A model generated the notes under the pieces. That model saw nothing but the letters and a program-made list of their open reading frames with translations. It searched no databases and was not told the origin of the DNA. Positions 1 to 7,446 of a stretch of DNA of 19,726 nt are shown here, piece by piece (the first letter of the stretch is position 1; each line of letters starts with the position of its first letter). The DNA is from an uncultured Acetatifactor sp. (lineage in GTDB: Bacteria; Bacillota; Clostridia; Lachnospirales; Lachnospiraceae), in NCBI GenBank assembly GCA_910586485.1, contig CAJUIA010000048.1, positions 1 through 19,726 on the forward strand, read 5' to 3'. The translations under genes were made by a program, and so were the position numbers.

Positions 1-183
1 ACGGTATGGATGGCCATTCGGCCGTTTCCTGTCATGAATATGGTTATTATACCATGTGCACAGAAAAGGAAGCGCCTCGAAGAGGCATTTACTTTTCAAG
101 CCATGGCTAAGTATAATGCAGCACAAAGTGCTGGCAAGACAGCTTTAGCTGACTTGAATTCTGCGTCAGCAGAATCATTATAA
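1..183 (+). CDS. possible 3' end of an unidentified protein
   Basis: Reading frame 1 is open from the first base of the window to a TAA at 181-183 (60 codons), so this could be the tail of a gene that begins upstream. The C-terminal part is Ala- and Ser-rich and ends ...SASAESL. Internal ATGs at 10 and 34 lack a convincing ribosome site. No family is recognised. A chance open frame is a real alternative at this length. Confidence 0.25.
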   Translation, partial: TVWMAIRPFPVMNMVIIPCAQKRKRLEEAFTFQAMAKYNAAQSAGKTALADLNSASAESL

Positions 184-270
184 CATATATCACACAGGAA
201 GCCAGAAGTTCTTCTCATACATCCAAACATACCAGTACAGCAGGCACCAAAAATTCATGAAATCGAGCAG

Positions 271-361
271 GAAGAATCGCCGCTTTTGCGATTCTTCGAG
301 GCGAAACTTAGATTTTCTTTGGCGGCGATCTTTGACGCCTTAGAAAATCTTTTCGCCTTTC
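271..361. repeat. structured repeat, copy A
   Basis: About 91 bp sharing long identical stretches with 1518-1628 in the same orientation. It starts with a hairpin (GAAGAATCGC at 271-280 pairing with GCGATTCTTC at 288-297). A long imperfect stem follows: GGCGAAA (300-306) pairs with TTTCGCC (351-357), and GATTTTCT (311-318) pairs with AGAAAATC (342-349). The closing loop is short here. On the minus strand it begins 6 nt after the stop codon of the S66 peptidase gene. It has no terminal T-tract like that of a standard intrinsic terminator. Confidence 0.8.
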
Positions 362-367
362 GCAGCA

Positions 368-1429
368 TTATTGCAGAATATATATTTTCTTCCGGCTCAT
401 ATCCACCCTTGCCGCCGCGCCGTAAGGCAATGCACACCTGGGGGTGGCATGTCCGAAATTTACATTATACACAATGGAAAGCTTTTCATTGTCAATCACT
501 TTCTTTAAAATATGCTTATATTCCTCATAATAAGCCTCATCCTGCGGCTTTCCCACTATAATTCCGCTGATCACATCAAATATCCCTTTTTCTTTTAATG
601 CCCTCAGCTCTTTTTCAAACAGTACCGGTTCCGGCTTTTCCTCACAGGTCTCGATAAATAAAATTTTCCCTGCCCATTCCTTTCTGTCCGGAAAAATTCC
701 GTACTTCTCGCAAATACTTTTTTCATCCTCATATCTGGTAACGGTAAGTATATCATACAGGCTTTCCAGACAGCCTCCCAACAGCTCTCCCTCAAAAATT
801 TCACTCCCCTGAAGGAGTTCAAACCCTCTTTCTTCCTTATGGGCGATTCTTTCGGTCCCAACGGCTGCTCTGGAAAAGTCCGTCCGTTCTTCATACCAGA
901 TTTCACTGGATTCTATTGTTTCACAGCTGTTTTCCTCCAAATAGCTTTCAAATGCCTTTCTGCTGTAAGGGAGCATTTGATCCGCAATCTCTCCCAGATC
1001 ACAGATAAAATTCGGTCCGTAATACGTGGACAAGCCCAATTTATAAAACATTAAATGATTCACCGTAGTATCAGAAAATCCGGTAAACAGTTTGGGATGT
1101 TTTCTTACCGCTTCCGTAAATTCAGGATCCTCCAGCAAATAGGGCAGCAGCCTGTAAGTATCGTCACCGCCAATGGCGCAGATAATCCCGGCAATGGATT
1201 CGTCCAGAAATGCCTGTTTTAAATCCATGGCCCTGGCCTCCGGATGAGCCTGCAAATACTCGATTCCCTTAAGGGCACTTGGCATAAAGACCGGCTCCAG
1301 CTCGTATTCACGCAGCCTTTTGACCCCTATTTCAATATTGTGGCGGCAAAATTCCTCTCCCAGCATTCCGCTTGACAGACTGACAACCGCAACCTTATCA
1401 CCCTTTTTCAGCTTTTTCGCAAACTGCAT
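368..1429 (-). CDS. S66-family LD-carboxypeptidase / MccF-like peptidase
   Basis: Predicted cytoplasmic serine-type peptidase of family S66 (muropeptide LD-carboxypeptidase or microcin C-type self-immunity peptidase), 353 aa. N-terminal half: a beta strand and turn (KVAVVSLSSG, residues 12-21), then the nucleophile-elbow region IGGDDTYRLLPYL (86-98) and FTGFSDTTVNHL (105-116). C-terminal half: GGCL (218-221), LFIETCEE (257-264, with the probable catalytic Glu) and FGHATP (325-330, with the catalytic His). The nucleophile Ser of characterised members (GGxxS) appears here as Thr91. The start is set at ATG 1427-1429 because AAAGGATGG precedes it at good spacing. An in-frame TTG at 1498 would add 23 Arg-rich residues and is unlikely. 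The gene is flanked by two folded repeats. The natural substrate is unknown. Confidence 0.85.
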   Translation of the reverse strand: MQFAKKLKKGDKVAVVSLSSGMLGEEFCRHNIEIGVKRLREYELEPVFMPSALKGIEYLQAHPEARAMDLKQAFLDESIAGIICAIGGDDTYRLLPYLLEDPEFTEAVRKHPKLFTGFSDTTVNHLMFYKLGLSTYYGPNFICDLGEIADQMLPYSRKAFESYLEENSCETIESSEIWYEERTDFSRAAVGTERIAHKEERGFELLQGSEIFEGELLGGCLESLYDILTVTRYEDEKSICEKYGIFPDRKEWAGKILFIETCEEKPEPVLFEKELRALKEKGIFDVISGIIVGKPQDEAYYEEYKHILKKVIDNEKLSIVYNVNFGHATPRCALPYGAAARVDMSRKKIYILQ

Positions 1430-1479
1430 CTTAACCATCCTTTCGCTTTCATTTGCCCGTGTTTCACACTTCCAGACAT
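1408..1479 (-). CDS. possible 23-codon leader ORF overlapping the S66 start
   Basis: An ATG at 1477-1479 (minus strand) follows GGAGG with a 4-nt spacer. That GGAGG spans the loop and arm of a perfect hairpin (7-bp arms at 1479-1485 and 1489-1495). The frame reads MSGSVKHGQMKAKGWLRCSL and stops at 1408, inside the S66 gene in another frame. It could be a translated leader or a chance ORF; there is no homology argument. Confidence 0.15.
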   Translation of the reverse strand: MSGSVKHGQMKAKGWLRCSLRKS

Positions 1480-1517
1480 GCCGCCTCCGGCGGCACAAAC
1501 AATACTTGAAACTTTTG

Positions 1518-1628
1518 GAAGAATCGCTTCAGCGATTCTTCGAGGCGAAACTTAGATTTTCTTAGGCGGCGTCCAAAGAGGGGTGTTTACACACCCTCTT
1601 GACGCCTTAGAAAATCTTTTCGCCTTTC
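1518..1628. repeat. structured repeat, copy B, with extra inner hairpin
   Basis: Second copy of the element at 271-361, same orientation. It starts with a 10-bp stem hairpin (1518-1541, loop TTCA). The main stem follows: GGCGAAA 1544-1550 with TTTCGCC 1618-1624, and GATTTTCT 1555-1562 with AGAAAATC 1609-1616. Relative to copy A it carries about 25 extra bases (1576-1600) forming a further hairpin (AAGAGGGGTGT / ACACCCTCTT). The last bases overlap the TGA stop (1627-1629) of the acetyltransferase gene. Confidence 0.8.
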
Positions 1629-2064
1629 ACACTAACCACTGAATAAACGCCGTTTTATCCGTACTGTTGTACCCTGCATGACGGTAAAAGTTCAAGGTGC
1701 TTTCTTCCTTTGAGCCGGTAAGCAGCATCATCTTATAGCAATGATTTCTTTCCGCTATCTCCTTTGCATAATTTAAACATGCCGTTGCATAGCCCTTCTT
1801 TCGGTAGTCCCCATGCGTGACCACATTTTCCAAAAAGGCATATGGCCGCACATTTCTGGTAAGATTTGGAATAACCACACAAACACAGGATGCCACAATC
1901 CTGCCATCCTCTTCAAAGACAATCAAGTGATGATTTTCATCATTTATAACTGTCTCCCAGGTTCTCCTTAACTGTGCCGAATCCTCCGGCACGGCCGTCT
2001 CATGCAGATATAAATATAGCTGTAAAATTTCCGCCAGATCATTTTCTCTCGCTTCTCTGATCAT
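1627..2064 (-). CDS. GNAT family N-acetyltransferase
   Basis: Predicted acetyl-CoA-dependent N-acyltransferase of the GNAT fold, 145 aa, soluble, substrate unknown. It begins MIREARENDLAEIL (typical beta1-alpha1 of the family). The core strand is FLENVVTHGDYRKKGYATACL, where RKKGYA is the Q/RxxGxG/A pyrophosphate-binding loop. A C-terminal NFYRHAGY segment (alpha4-beta5) is also typical. The start is ATG 2062-2064 with the strong AAAGGGGGAAAT immediately upstream; an upstream in-frame start at 2097 is not needed. It lies 29 nt downstream of the small unknown gene, in the same direction, probably in one transcript. Its stop codon is embedded in the downstream folded repeat. Confidence 0.85.
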   Translation of the reverse strand: MIREARENDLAEILQLYLYLHETAVPEDSAQLRRTWETVINDENHHLIVFEEDGRIVASCVCVVIPNLTRNVRPYAFLENVVTHGDYRKKGYATACLNYAKEIAERNHCYKMMLLTGSKEESTLNFYRHAGYNSTDKTAFIQWLV

Positions 2065-2093
2065 ATTTCCCCCTTTGTATATTGAATAAGCCC

Positions 2094-2462
2094 TCATTCA
2101 ATCCACTCCACACCATAATCCACAGGAATAAATCCCTCTTCAAAATGCCCATAAAAAACGGCGGCTTTTTTATAAATTCTTTTTTGAACAGCAGACTCGA
2201 CCGCTTTATCATAAAACGCTTTATTGGATGACCTGTAAAATTCCGAAAATGCTTTTTTTCGAACAGATTCACACCAGATAGACCACTCTTCGAGTAATGA
2301 ACTCGCTATTTTTTCCTCTATTGGTGTCAGATAATATTCATTACTCCAATCATCCTTAGCTGCATCAAATATACGCTCATAAATACATGTTAATTCCTGA
2401 TATGTAGCCAGCCCGCACAGTGGCCCGTCCCACCAGTCAGAAATTGTAATTACTTTATCCAT
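2094..2462 (-). CDS. small acidic protein of unknown function
   Basis: 122 aa, no signal peptide or membrane segment. The N-terminus (ITISDWWDGPLCGLATY) followed by an acidic Trp-rich stretch (FDAAKDDWSNEYYLTPI) resembles a widespread uncharacterised bacterial family with a DGPxxGxAxY-type opening; this is a memory-based resemblance only. The ATG at 2460-2462 is chosen because GGAG sits 8 nt upstream; an in-frame GTG at 2468 overlaps that ribosome site. It follows the helicase-nuclease gene by 47 nt on the same strand, so it could be co-expressed with it. No function is assigned. Confidence 0.7.
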   Translation of the reverse strand: MDKVITISDWWDGPLCGLATYQELTCIYERIFDAAKDDWSNEYYLTPIEEKIASSLLEEWSIWCESVRKKAFSEFYRSSNKAFYDKAVESAVQKRIYKKAAVFYGHFEEGFIPVDYGVEWIE

Positions 2463-2509
2463 GTCCACTCTCCGTTGGCTTAAAAATTATTACCAGCCAC
2501 CTTTATTAA

Positions 2510-5500
2510 TCAGTGTGTGATCGCGAAAAATTTCAGTAAAATATCTTTTATATGATTATACCGCCTCGCGTAGGAATTTTCTACCCGAATCAGCTGAAGA
2601 TCATGCTCCTTACAGATCTGATTCTTCTTTCTGTCCCTGTTTTTCACTACCTCATCTTCAAAATGCTCCTTCCCGTCCAGTTCAATGGCCAGAAGCGGTA
2701 ATTCCTGCTCTCCCTGCTTTTCATATACTACAAAATCAAATCTACCATTATAAAATAAATCATTATAGCTTTCATTTCCCCGAAAAACATGAGCAATGGC
2801 CACTTCCTTATGCACCACATAACGGCTCTGCGTCAGCCAGATATTTTCCAGCGCATGTGTCAGATTTTCTAAAAAAGCATCCTCCGTTGCACTGCTGAAG
2901 GGCTTTACTCCCAGGGCCCTGGACGCTGCCTGCTTAGGGGTCACAGAAGTGGCACCGTTGCAGCGCACATATTCCACTAATTCATACAAATCGTCCTCTC
3001 CATCCTTCTGGTGGAGACGCTCTAAATCTTTTCGGCTGGACAACACGATCAATTTTTCTTTGGCTCTCGATGTAGCCACATTAATCAGTTCTTTGTTATT
3101 TTTCAGCCATTCATAGGTCCCAGCCTGTGTCTGCTCGGTAATTGCCGTTGAAAATAAAACAACATCCTTTTCATCACCCTGAAAGGCATGTACCGTTCCG
3201 CAGGTCACATTCGTTACCTTCGCCCGCTCCAACTCTTCTTCAATTAATTTCCTTTGATTTACAAACGGCGTTATGACCCCGATATTTTTATCTCTGTTCA
3301 GTGCGGCATATCTGGCAATTTCTCTTGCTTCCGCCGGCGCCGTGTTTTTATAATACGCGCCTGCATCCTGAATGTCTACATACACAAGCGGCTGTTCCTC
3401 TTTGCTTTCGGAGCGGATATTAAGCCGGGAATTATAATATTTCCGGTTGTTAAACCCGATAATGCTTTTATGGCAGCGATAATGATTATGAAGCAGGGTT
3501 TCATCGCTGACCGCATCACATGCCAGATAGGTCTTATAAATAGAATTCTTCCGATAATCATACTCTTCCGATACCGTGTAACGCTTCTTCAGCTTCTCAT
3601 TGGTTATTTCATCCAGAAGAATCACCGGATTCAGTTGCTGCGGATCCCCCACAAGCATCAGATTCTCGCCACGCACGATTGGCACCAGGGATACCGCAAT
3701 ATTACACTGGCTCGCCTCGTCCATAATCACCATATCAAACATCGGTTCCGGCTCTCCCAGCCGATGCGCTGAAATACAGGTTGTAACAATAATCGGGAAA
3801 ATTTTCTGCAGCTTTGCTATATTCTCTTTCTTCCCAAGGTATTTCGTAAAAGCTTTCAGCTGCTTCTCCTTATCCTCCGTATTCAAAATTCCCATTAAAT
3901 CCGCATTTCTTGGTGCTCCGATCCTTTTAATATAGCCCGCCGAAGTATAGAACAGGTATTCTTTTAATTCTTCCGTCCGACCGTCTAAAAGAGAAAGCGC
4001 TTCTGTCTCGGAAATCTCACCCTTTGATGCAATCTCCTTCTCAATCTGGCTGCGCTGCCTGTTTTTTAAATCTTCCTCAAATGACAGCATTTGCAGAGAA
4101 GTGCCTCTTTTCTTCTCATACTCAAGAAGCCGATCCAGCGTCTCTTCTCTTTCTCTCAAATCCAAAAGCTCTTCGTACTGCCGTAACACCCCTGAAAGCC
4201 GCTTTGCTCTTATCTTTCTGGCGTCCTTATTTCGATCCAGCGTACTTTCAAACACATTAATTTTCTGAACACTTTCATACAGCCGCTTTATCGTCTCCAG
4301 CGCTTCCCTGGTTTTTTCATTATTTCCCAGACGCAGGATCGGAAACGGAATCGTACGCCCCTGATATTTCATCGTTGACAGCTTTTCATAAACACCGTTA
4401 ATAGGATGGTTATTGTAAGAGGAAAACAGCACCGTTCTTTCGTTAAAAAAGGCCGTCACAATCGTGTTGATGATCGTGTTGGTTTTCCCGGTTCCGGGCG
4501 GCCCCTGTATATATGCAATCGGGTATTTCATGGCATTATGAATGGCAAGGAGCTGATCCATATTAATTCTTTGATCAATCAGGGCAATAGGATAAGCAGC
4601 TGTCCGCCGCGGTCGTTCCAGCAAGTCACCGAAAAAGGCCTTAATGGGCACAGGAACCTTGTTCTCCTGATACATCTTGATAATCGCCTGATATTCCCTG
4701 TGCAAATCAATGGCCACATCTGTTTCCAGACCGATTATATGCGGCATGTCATCCACGTTGCCGCCATTTTGAGACATCCGGCTCATAATGCAGTCTTTTA
4801 TCTTCTCCTGATTTGCTTCAAAGTGATTTAATAATTCATATTCGTCAGCATCCAGGAATCGCCGGATACTTTGTTTCGTCCCGTTTATGGTAAATTCCGT
4901 ACAGATTGTAATCTCGGTATCCGGCCGTAATGCACGCTGCTTTACATCCAGATTCAAATTGCGGTAAGCCAGTACATACAGGCCCTTCGCCATATGAATA
5001 CTCAAAACGTTCATTGCCAGCTGCCTGATTCTCAGCCCGCCGTCCCGCCGCTTTTCCTCATCTGCCTGATACTGAAATTTTTTAACAATCATTTGAAATT
5101 GTTCCGCATTCAACTGATATAACTCGCCCTGTATATTATCCTGATCCAAATACTGAATCAAACTGAAATCAGACTTATAAGGAACACAATCCATGCAGTT
5201 GCACTGTTCAAGATAGCTTAATATTTTTAAATTTGCCGTATTATCAAATAACGCAGCATACTTATGGGGATTTAAATATATGTCCTTGACCAGCTCTTTA
5301 TTGACCGGGTAAAAGGAACCTTCAATAATTTGAGACGCCTGTATGGAATCTATCATTATTTTATCAAATGCTCCTACCGTATACTGCGTAAGATGCAGCC
5401 CTTCCACCGCAAGCGTCCGCTTACGGACATCAATAGCCCGGATTCCGATCCAATACTTTGTCTGCTGATCCTCCCTGTTATGATATTCTATGCTTAACCA

Positions 5501-5548
5501 TTTCCCCTCATGGACCGCGCGAAAAATATCGCGTAAAATCCCGTTCAT
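2510..5548 (-). CDS. WYL-like / SF1 (Upf1-type) helicase / PD-(D/E)XK nuclease fusion
   Basis: Large soluble protein, about 1,012 aa. Residues 1-80 resemble a WYL-type ligand-binding fold (KWLSIEYHN..., YWIGIRAID, LAVEGLHLT). A middle region holds a CNCMDC cysteine cluster near 116-121. Walker A GPPGTGKT is near 349-356, followed by an insert with probable coiled coil (about 430-515). Then come TTCISAHR (about 590), Walker B VIMDEAS (about 607-613), GDPQQLNPV (about 634-642), NHYRCHKSI (about 688), VHAFQGDEKDVV (about 786-797) and NVATSRAKEKL (about 823-833), which are the SF1B helicase motifs. The C-terminus (about 885-1012) looks like a DUF2726/Vsr-type nuclease: FDFVVY (Asp about 938) and AIELDGKEH (Glu 956, Lys 960). 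The start is ATG 5546-5548 with GAGGG 6 nt upstream; ATG 5554 is adjacent to that site. It sits 12 nt after the HAD gene. All catalytic motifs look intact. A nucleic-acid-targeting defence or repair role is inferred. Confidence 0.85.
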   Translation of the reverse strand: MNGILRDIFRAVHEGKWLSIEYHNREDQQTKYWIGIRAIDVRKRTLAVEGLHLTQYTVGAFDKIMIDSIQASQIIEGSFYPVNKELVKDIYLNPHKYAALFDNTANLKILSYLEQCNCMDCVPYKSDFSLIQYLDQDNIQGELYQLNAEQFQMIVKKFQYQADEEKRRDGGLRIRQLAMNVLSIHMAKGLYVLAYRNLNLDVKQRALRPDTEITICTEFTINGTKQSIRRFLDADEYELLNHFEANQEKIKDCIMSRMSQNGGNVDDMPHIIGLETDVAIDLHREYQAIIKMYQENKVPVPIKAFFGDLLERPRRTAAYPIALIDQRINMDQLLAIHNAMKYPIAYIQGPPGTGKTNTIINTIVTAFFNERTVLFSSYNNHPINGVYEKLSTMKYQGRTIPFPILRLGNNEKTREALETIKRLYESVQKINVFESTLDRNKDARKIRAKRLSGVLRQYEELLDLREREETLDRLLEYEKKRGTSLQMLSFEEDLKNRQRSQIEKEIASKGEISETEALSLLDGRTEELKEYLFYTSAGYIKRIGAPRNADLMGILNTEDKEKQLKAFTKYLGKKENIAKLQKIFPIIVTTCISAHRLGEPEPMFDMVIMDEASQCNIAVSLVPIVRGENLMLVGDPQQLNPVILLDEITNEKLKKRYTVSEEYDYRKNSIYKTYLACDAVSDETLLHNHYRCHKSIIGFNNRKYYNSRLNIRSESKEEQPLVYVDIQDAGAYYKNTAPAEAREIARYAALNRDKNIGVITPFVNQRKLIEEELERAKVTNVTCGTVHAFQGDEKDVVLFSTAITEQTQAGTYEWLKNNKELINVATSRAKEKLIVLSSRKDLERLHQKDGEDDLYELVEYVRCNGATSVTPKQAASRALGVKPFSSATEDAFLENLTHALENIWLTQSRYVVHKEVAIAHVFRGNESYNDLFYNGRFDFVVYEKQGEQELPLLAIELDGKEHFEDEVVKNRDRKKNQICKEHDLQLIRVENSYARRYNHIKDILLKFFAITH

Positions 5549-5560
5549 ACACATCCCTCG

Positions 5561-6310
5561 CTATGTAAAGTACTCCTGCAGCTCCCGCCAGTGCCTGACG
5601 GTAAGCACATCTTCCGCCGGCTCTTCCTGCCTTTTCGTGGCCCCTAAGTACCACACCGGAAACAGTCCCGCGTTGGCTGCCCCCACTATATCGCATTGAT
5701 AGTGGTCCCCTATATACCACACATCTGCTGCCTCAAGGCCTGCTTTTTCCAACGCCAGCTCAAAAATCCGCCTGTTGGGCTTGCGATACATATATTCGCT
5801 GGTAGCAATGATAAATTCAAAGGAGTTTTCTGGAATACAGCGGTTAATCCTTTGGCTGACCGCATTCCCGCAATAGGATATATTGCTGATCACTCCGGTG
5901 CGCACATGCTTTTCCTTCAAAAGAAACAGAAAATCTTCTATCCCTTCCGTAGGTCTTCCCGGAGCCGCCTGATCCCAGAATACCCGGTCTATTTCTTCCG
6001 GGCCGATTGACAGCTCGATTCCTAAGGACTCATACAAATATTTTGTAAACATGTGATTGGGTACTTCCACCTGAAACAGATGCCGCCTTTGGGGATCAAA
6101 CCGCCCCAGCTCCTGATTCAGGCGGTCCGCGTATGCCTGAACCTCTTCGGCGGATTTGTTATATTTATTTCTGACCGCATATTGTAAAACTGCCGCCGTC
6201 CCCTTTACTCCGTTAAACCCGAATTCTTCTTCGTCTATCAATGTCTGACCGTAATCAAACAGAATCATTTTCGGTTTCCTTACCGAAATATCCCTTCCAT
6301 TCATATCCAT
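5561..6310 (-). CDS. HAD-superfamily (subclass IA) hydrolase
   Basis: Predicted cytoplasmic phosphatase-like hydrolase, 249 aa. Motif I is ILFDYGQTL (nucleophile Asp19), motif II VISNIS, motif III Lys in RKPNRRIFELAL, motif IV VWYIGDHYQCDIVGAANAG. A helical cap lies between motifs I and II. The position two after the nucleophile, usually Asp (the general acid/base), is Gly here (DYG). This occurs in some HAD members and may lower or alter phosphatase activity. Two ATGs (6310 and 6304) are both served by GGAGG runs; 6310 is kept because AGGAGG lies 7 nt upstream. The gene is followed by the helicase-nuclease fusion after about 12 nt, so the two are probably co-transcribed. Substrate unknown. 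Confidence 0.85.
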   Translation of the reverse strand: MDMNGRDISVRKPKMILFDYGQTLIDEEEFGFNGVKGTAAVLQYAVRNKYNKSAEEVQAYADRLNQELGRFDPQRRHLFQVEVPNHMFTKYLYESLGIELSIGPEEIDRVFWDQAAPGRPTEGIEDFLFLLKEKHVRTGVISNISYCGNAVSQRINRCIPENSFEFIIATSEYMYRKPNRRIFELALEKAGLEAADVWYIGDHYQCDIVGAANAGLFPVWYLGATKRQEEPAEDVLTVRHWRELQEYFT

Positions 6311-6378
6311 CCTCCGCCCTCCTGTTGTTTCCGGCCCCCTTCCTTCCGGCAGCCCTATCTTCTGATCCTGTATATCAA

Positions 6379-6939
6379 TTACATAGGCTTAAGATTTCGA
6401 TTCAGCCTGTCCACCATCCAGGCCATACGTTTTTCCCTGCCGGCATCTGTCTTGGCATCTAAATATGCTTTTGTATAAGTCTTTTTTACCGACATTGACA
6501 TGGCCTGAAAATTAGTATAAGCAGGCTCATATCCTTCCAGCAGCGCGGAAATCTGCTCAATTTGTTCCTCTGTAACCGCCTGAGGCTTTGGTGCGTCCCA
6601 CTGACCGTTTTTCATGGCTTCTTCCACTTTCTTTCTGCCGAAATCAGTCATGAGTCCCTGCTCTTCAAGACTCTTGACCAACGTCTTGTTTTTCTCTGAC
6701 CATTTGCTCTTCTCCCTGCGCGGGGAAAAATATTTCCGATAGGTTTTATCATCAATGCTCTGCATCTGTCCGTCGATCCAGCCAAAGCAAAGCGCTTCTT
6801 CCAGCGCTTCCCCTGCTTTTATTGTCTTCGGCCCGCCGGATTTTCCAAAGAGAAGCCAAATACCGGCACTTGACTGACAATGCTCCAAAAGCCAGTCCCG
6901 AAATTCCTCTCTGTCTGCAAATTCCATAATATCGCTCAT
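6379..6939 (-). CDS. YdeI/OmdA-family protein
   Basis: 186 aa, soluble. Matches the YdeI/OmpD-associated (OmdA) family pattern: FRDWLLEHCQSSAGIWLLF near the start, EALEEALCFGWIDGQ (about 44-58), then FSPRREKSKWSEKNK (about 71-85). The C-terminal half has a typical EEAMKNGQWDAPK segment and a YTNFQAMSMSVKK motif. Members were linked by name to bacteriocin or peptide resistance, but the biochemical role is unclear. GGGAGG lies 6 nt before the ATG. It starts 33 nt after the hxlR-type stop codon and is likely co-transcribed with it. Confidence 0.85.
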   Translation of the reverse strand: MSDIMEFADREEFRDWLLEHCQSSAGIWLLFGKSGGPKTIKAGEALEEALCFGWIDGQMQSIDDKTYRKYFSPRREKSKWSEKNKTLVKSLEEQGLMTDFGRKKVEEAMKNGQWDAPKPQAVTEEQIEQISALLEGYEPAYTNFQAMSMSVKKTYTKAYLDAKTDAGREKRMAWMVDRLNRNLKPM

Positions 6940-6972
6940 AGCCTGCCTCCCTTCTCCTTATCCGTTATTCAA

Positions 6973-7293
6973 TCAGCCGTTGTTCCGTTTATATTCCGTC
7001 CCCCACTCCACCATGGCATCCAAAATAGGCTTTAAGCTGTACCCTGTATCCGTTAAGGTATATTCCACCTTGGGCGGCACCTCCGGATATACCTTGCGAG
7101 TGAGTAAACCACTGTCTTCCATGGAACGCAGATTAGCCGTTAAAACCTTTTGCGATACATTTCCCAGCGATTTTTTTAATTCTCCAAACCGTTTTGTGCC
7201 CTCCAGCAAATCGCGGATAATTAACACCTTCCAACGGTCACTGATCAGCATTAAGGTTGTTTCTACCGGACAGGCAGGTAAAATTTTTTCCAT
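6973..7293 (-). CDS. HxlR-family winged-helix transcriptional regulator
   Basis: 106 aa DNA-binding protein. MLISDRWKVLIIRDLL, RFGELKKSLGNVSQKVLTANL (split here as helix and recognition helix) and VPPKVEYTLTDTGYSL are the HxlR hallmarks. A cysteine at residue 8 (PACPVE) sits where HypR/YodB-type members carry their electrophile- or redox-sensing Cys. The ATG at 7291-7293 is preferred because GGATGGGG precedes it at 6 nt; the ATG at 7305 directly abuts AAAGG. It is divergent from the MBL-macrodomain-sirtuin operon across about 150 bp that contains a perfect palindrome, so it probably regulates both itself and that operon. Ligand or stress signal not shown. Confidence 0.88.
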   Translation of the reverse strand: MEKILPACPVETTLMLISDRWKVLIIRDLLEGTKRFGELKKSLGNVSQKVLTANLRSMEDSGLLTRKVYPEVPPKVEYTLTDTGYSLKPILDAMVEWGTEYKRNNG

Positions 7294-7343
7294 AAAAATC
7301 CCCATCCTTTCACAATCGTTTCTTTTTGGTAACTATAGCACAA

Positions 7344-7359
7344 TAAAGTGCGTACTTTA
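7344..7359. promoter_or_regulatory. candidate HxlR operator in divergent promoter region
   Basis: A perfect inverted repeat, TAAAGT-GCGT-ACTTTA, lies centrally between the divergent hxlR-type and MBL genes. HxlR proteins bind short dyads as dimers. A TATAAT at 7382-7387 could be the -10 of the plus-strand operon, but no good -35 is found at 16-18 bp; TTTACG is 20 bp away. On the minus strand a TATAGT (7332-7337) is a weak -10 candidate. The dyad would lie close to both RNA polymerase sites. Confidence 0.5.
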
Positions 7360-7446
7360 CGCTTTTTCCATACAGCCTTATTATAATCTTGCAGACGGGA
7401 AATAACAAGCCGTAAGCAAAATAAAAACAGATAGGAGAACTCTATT

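Noticed and set aside
3254..3772. 172-codon plus-strand frame inside the helicase-nuclease gene
   Set aside because: Opposite to strongly conserved helicase motifs; no independent support.
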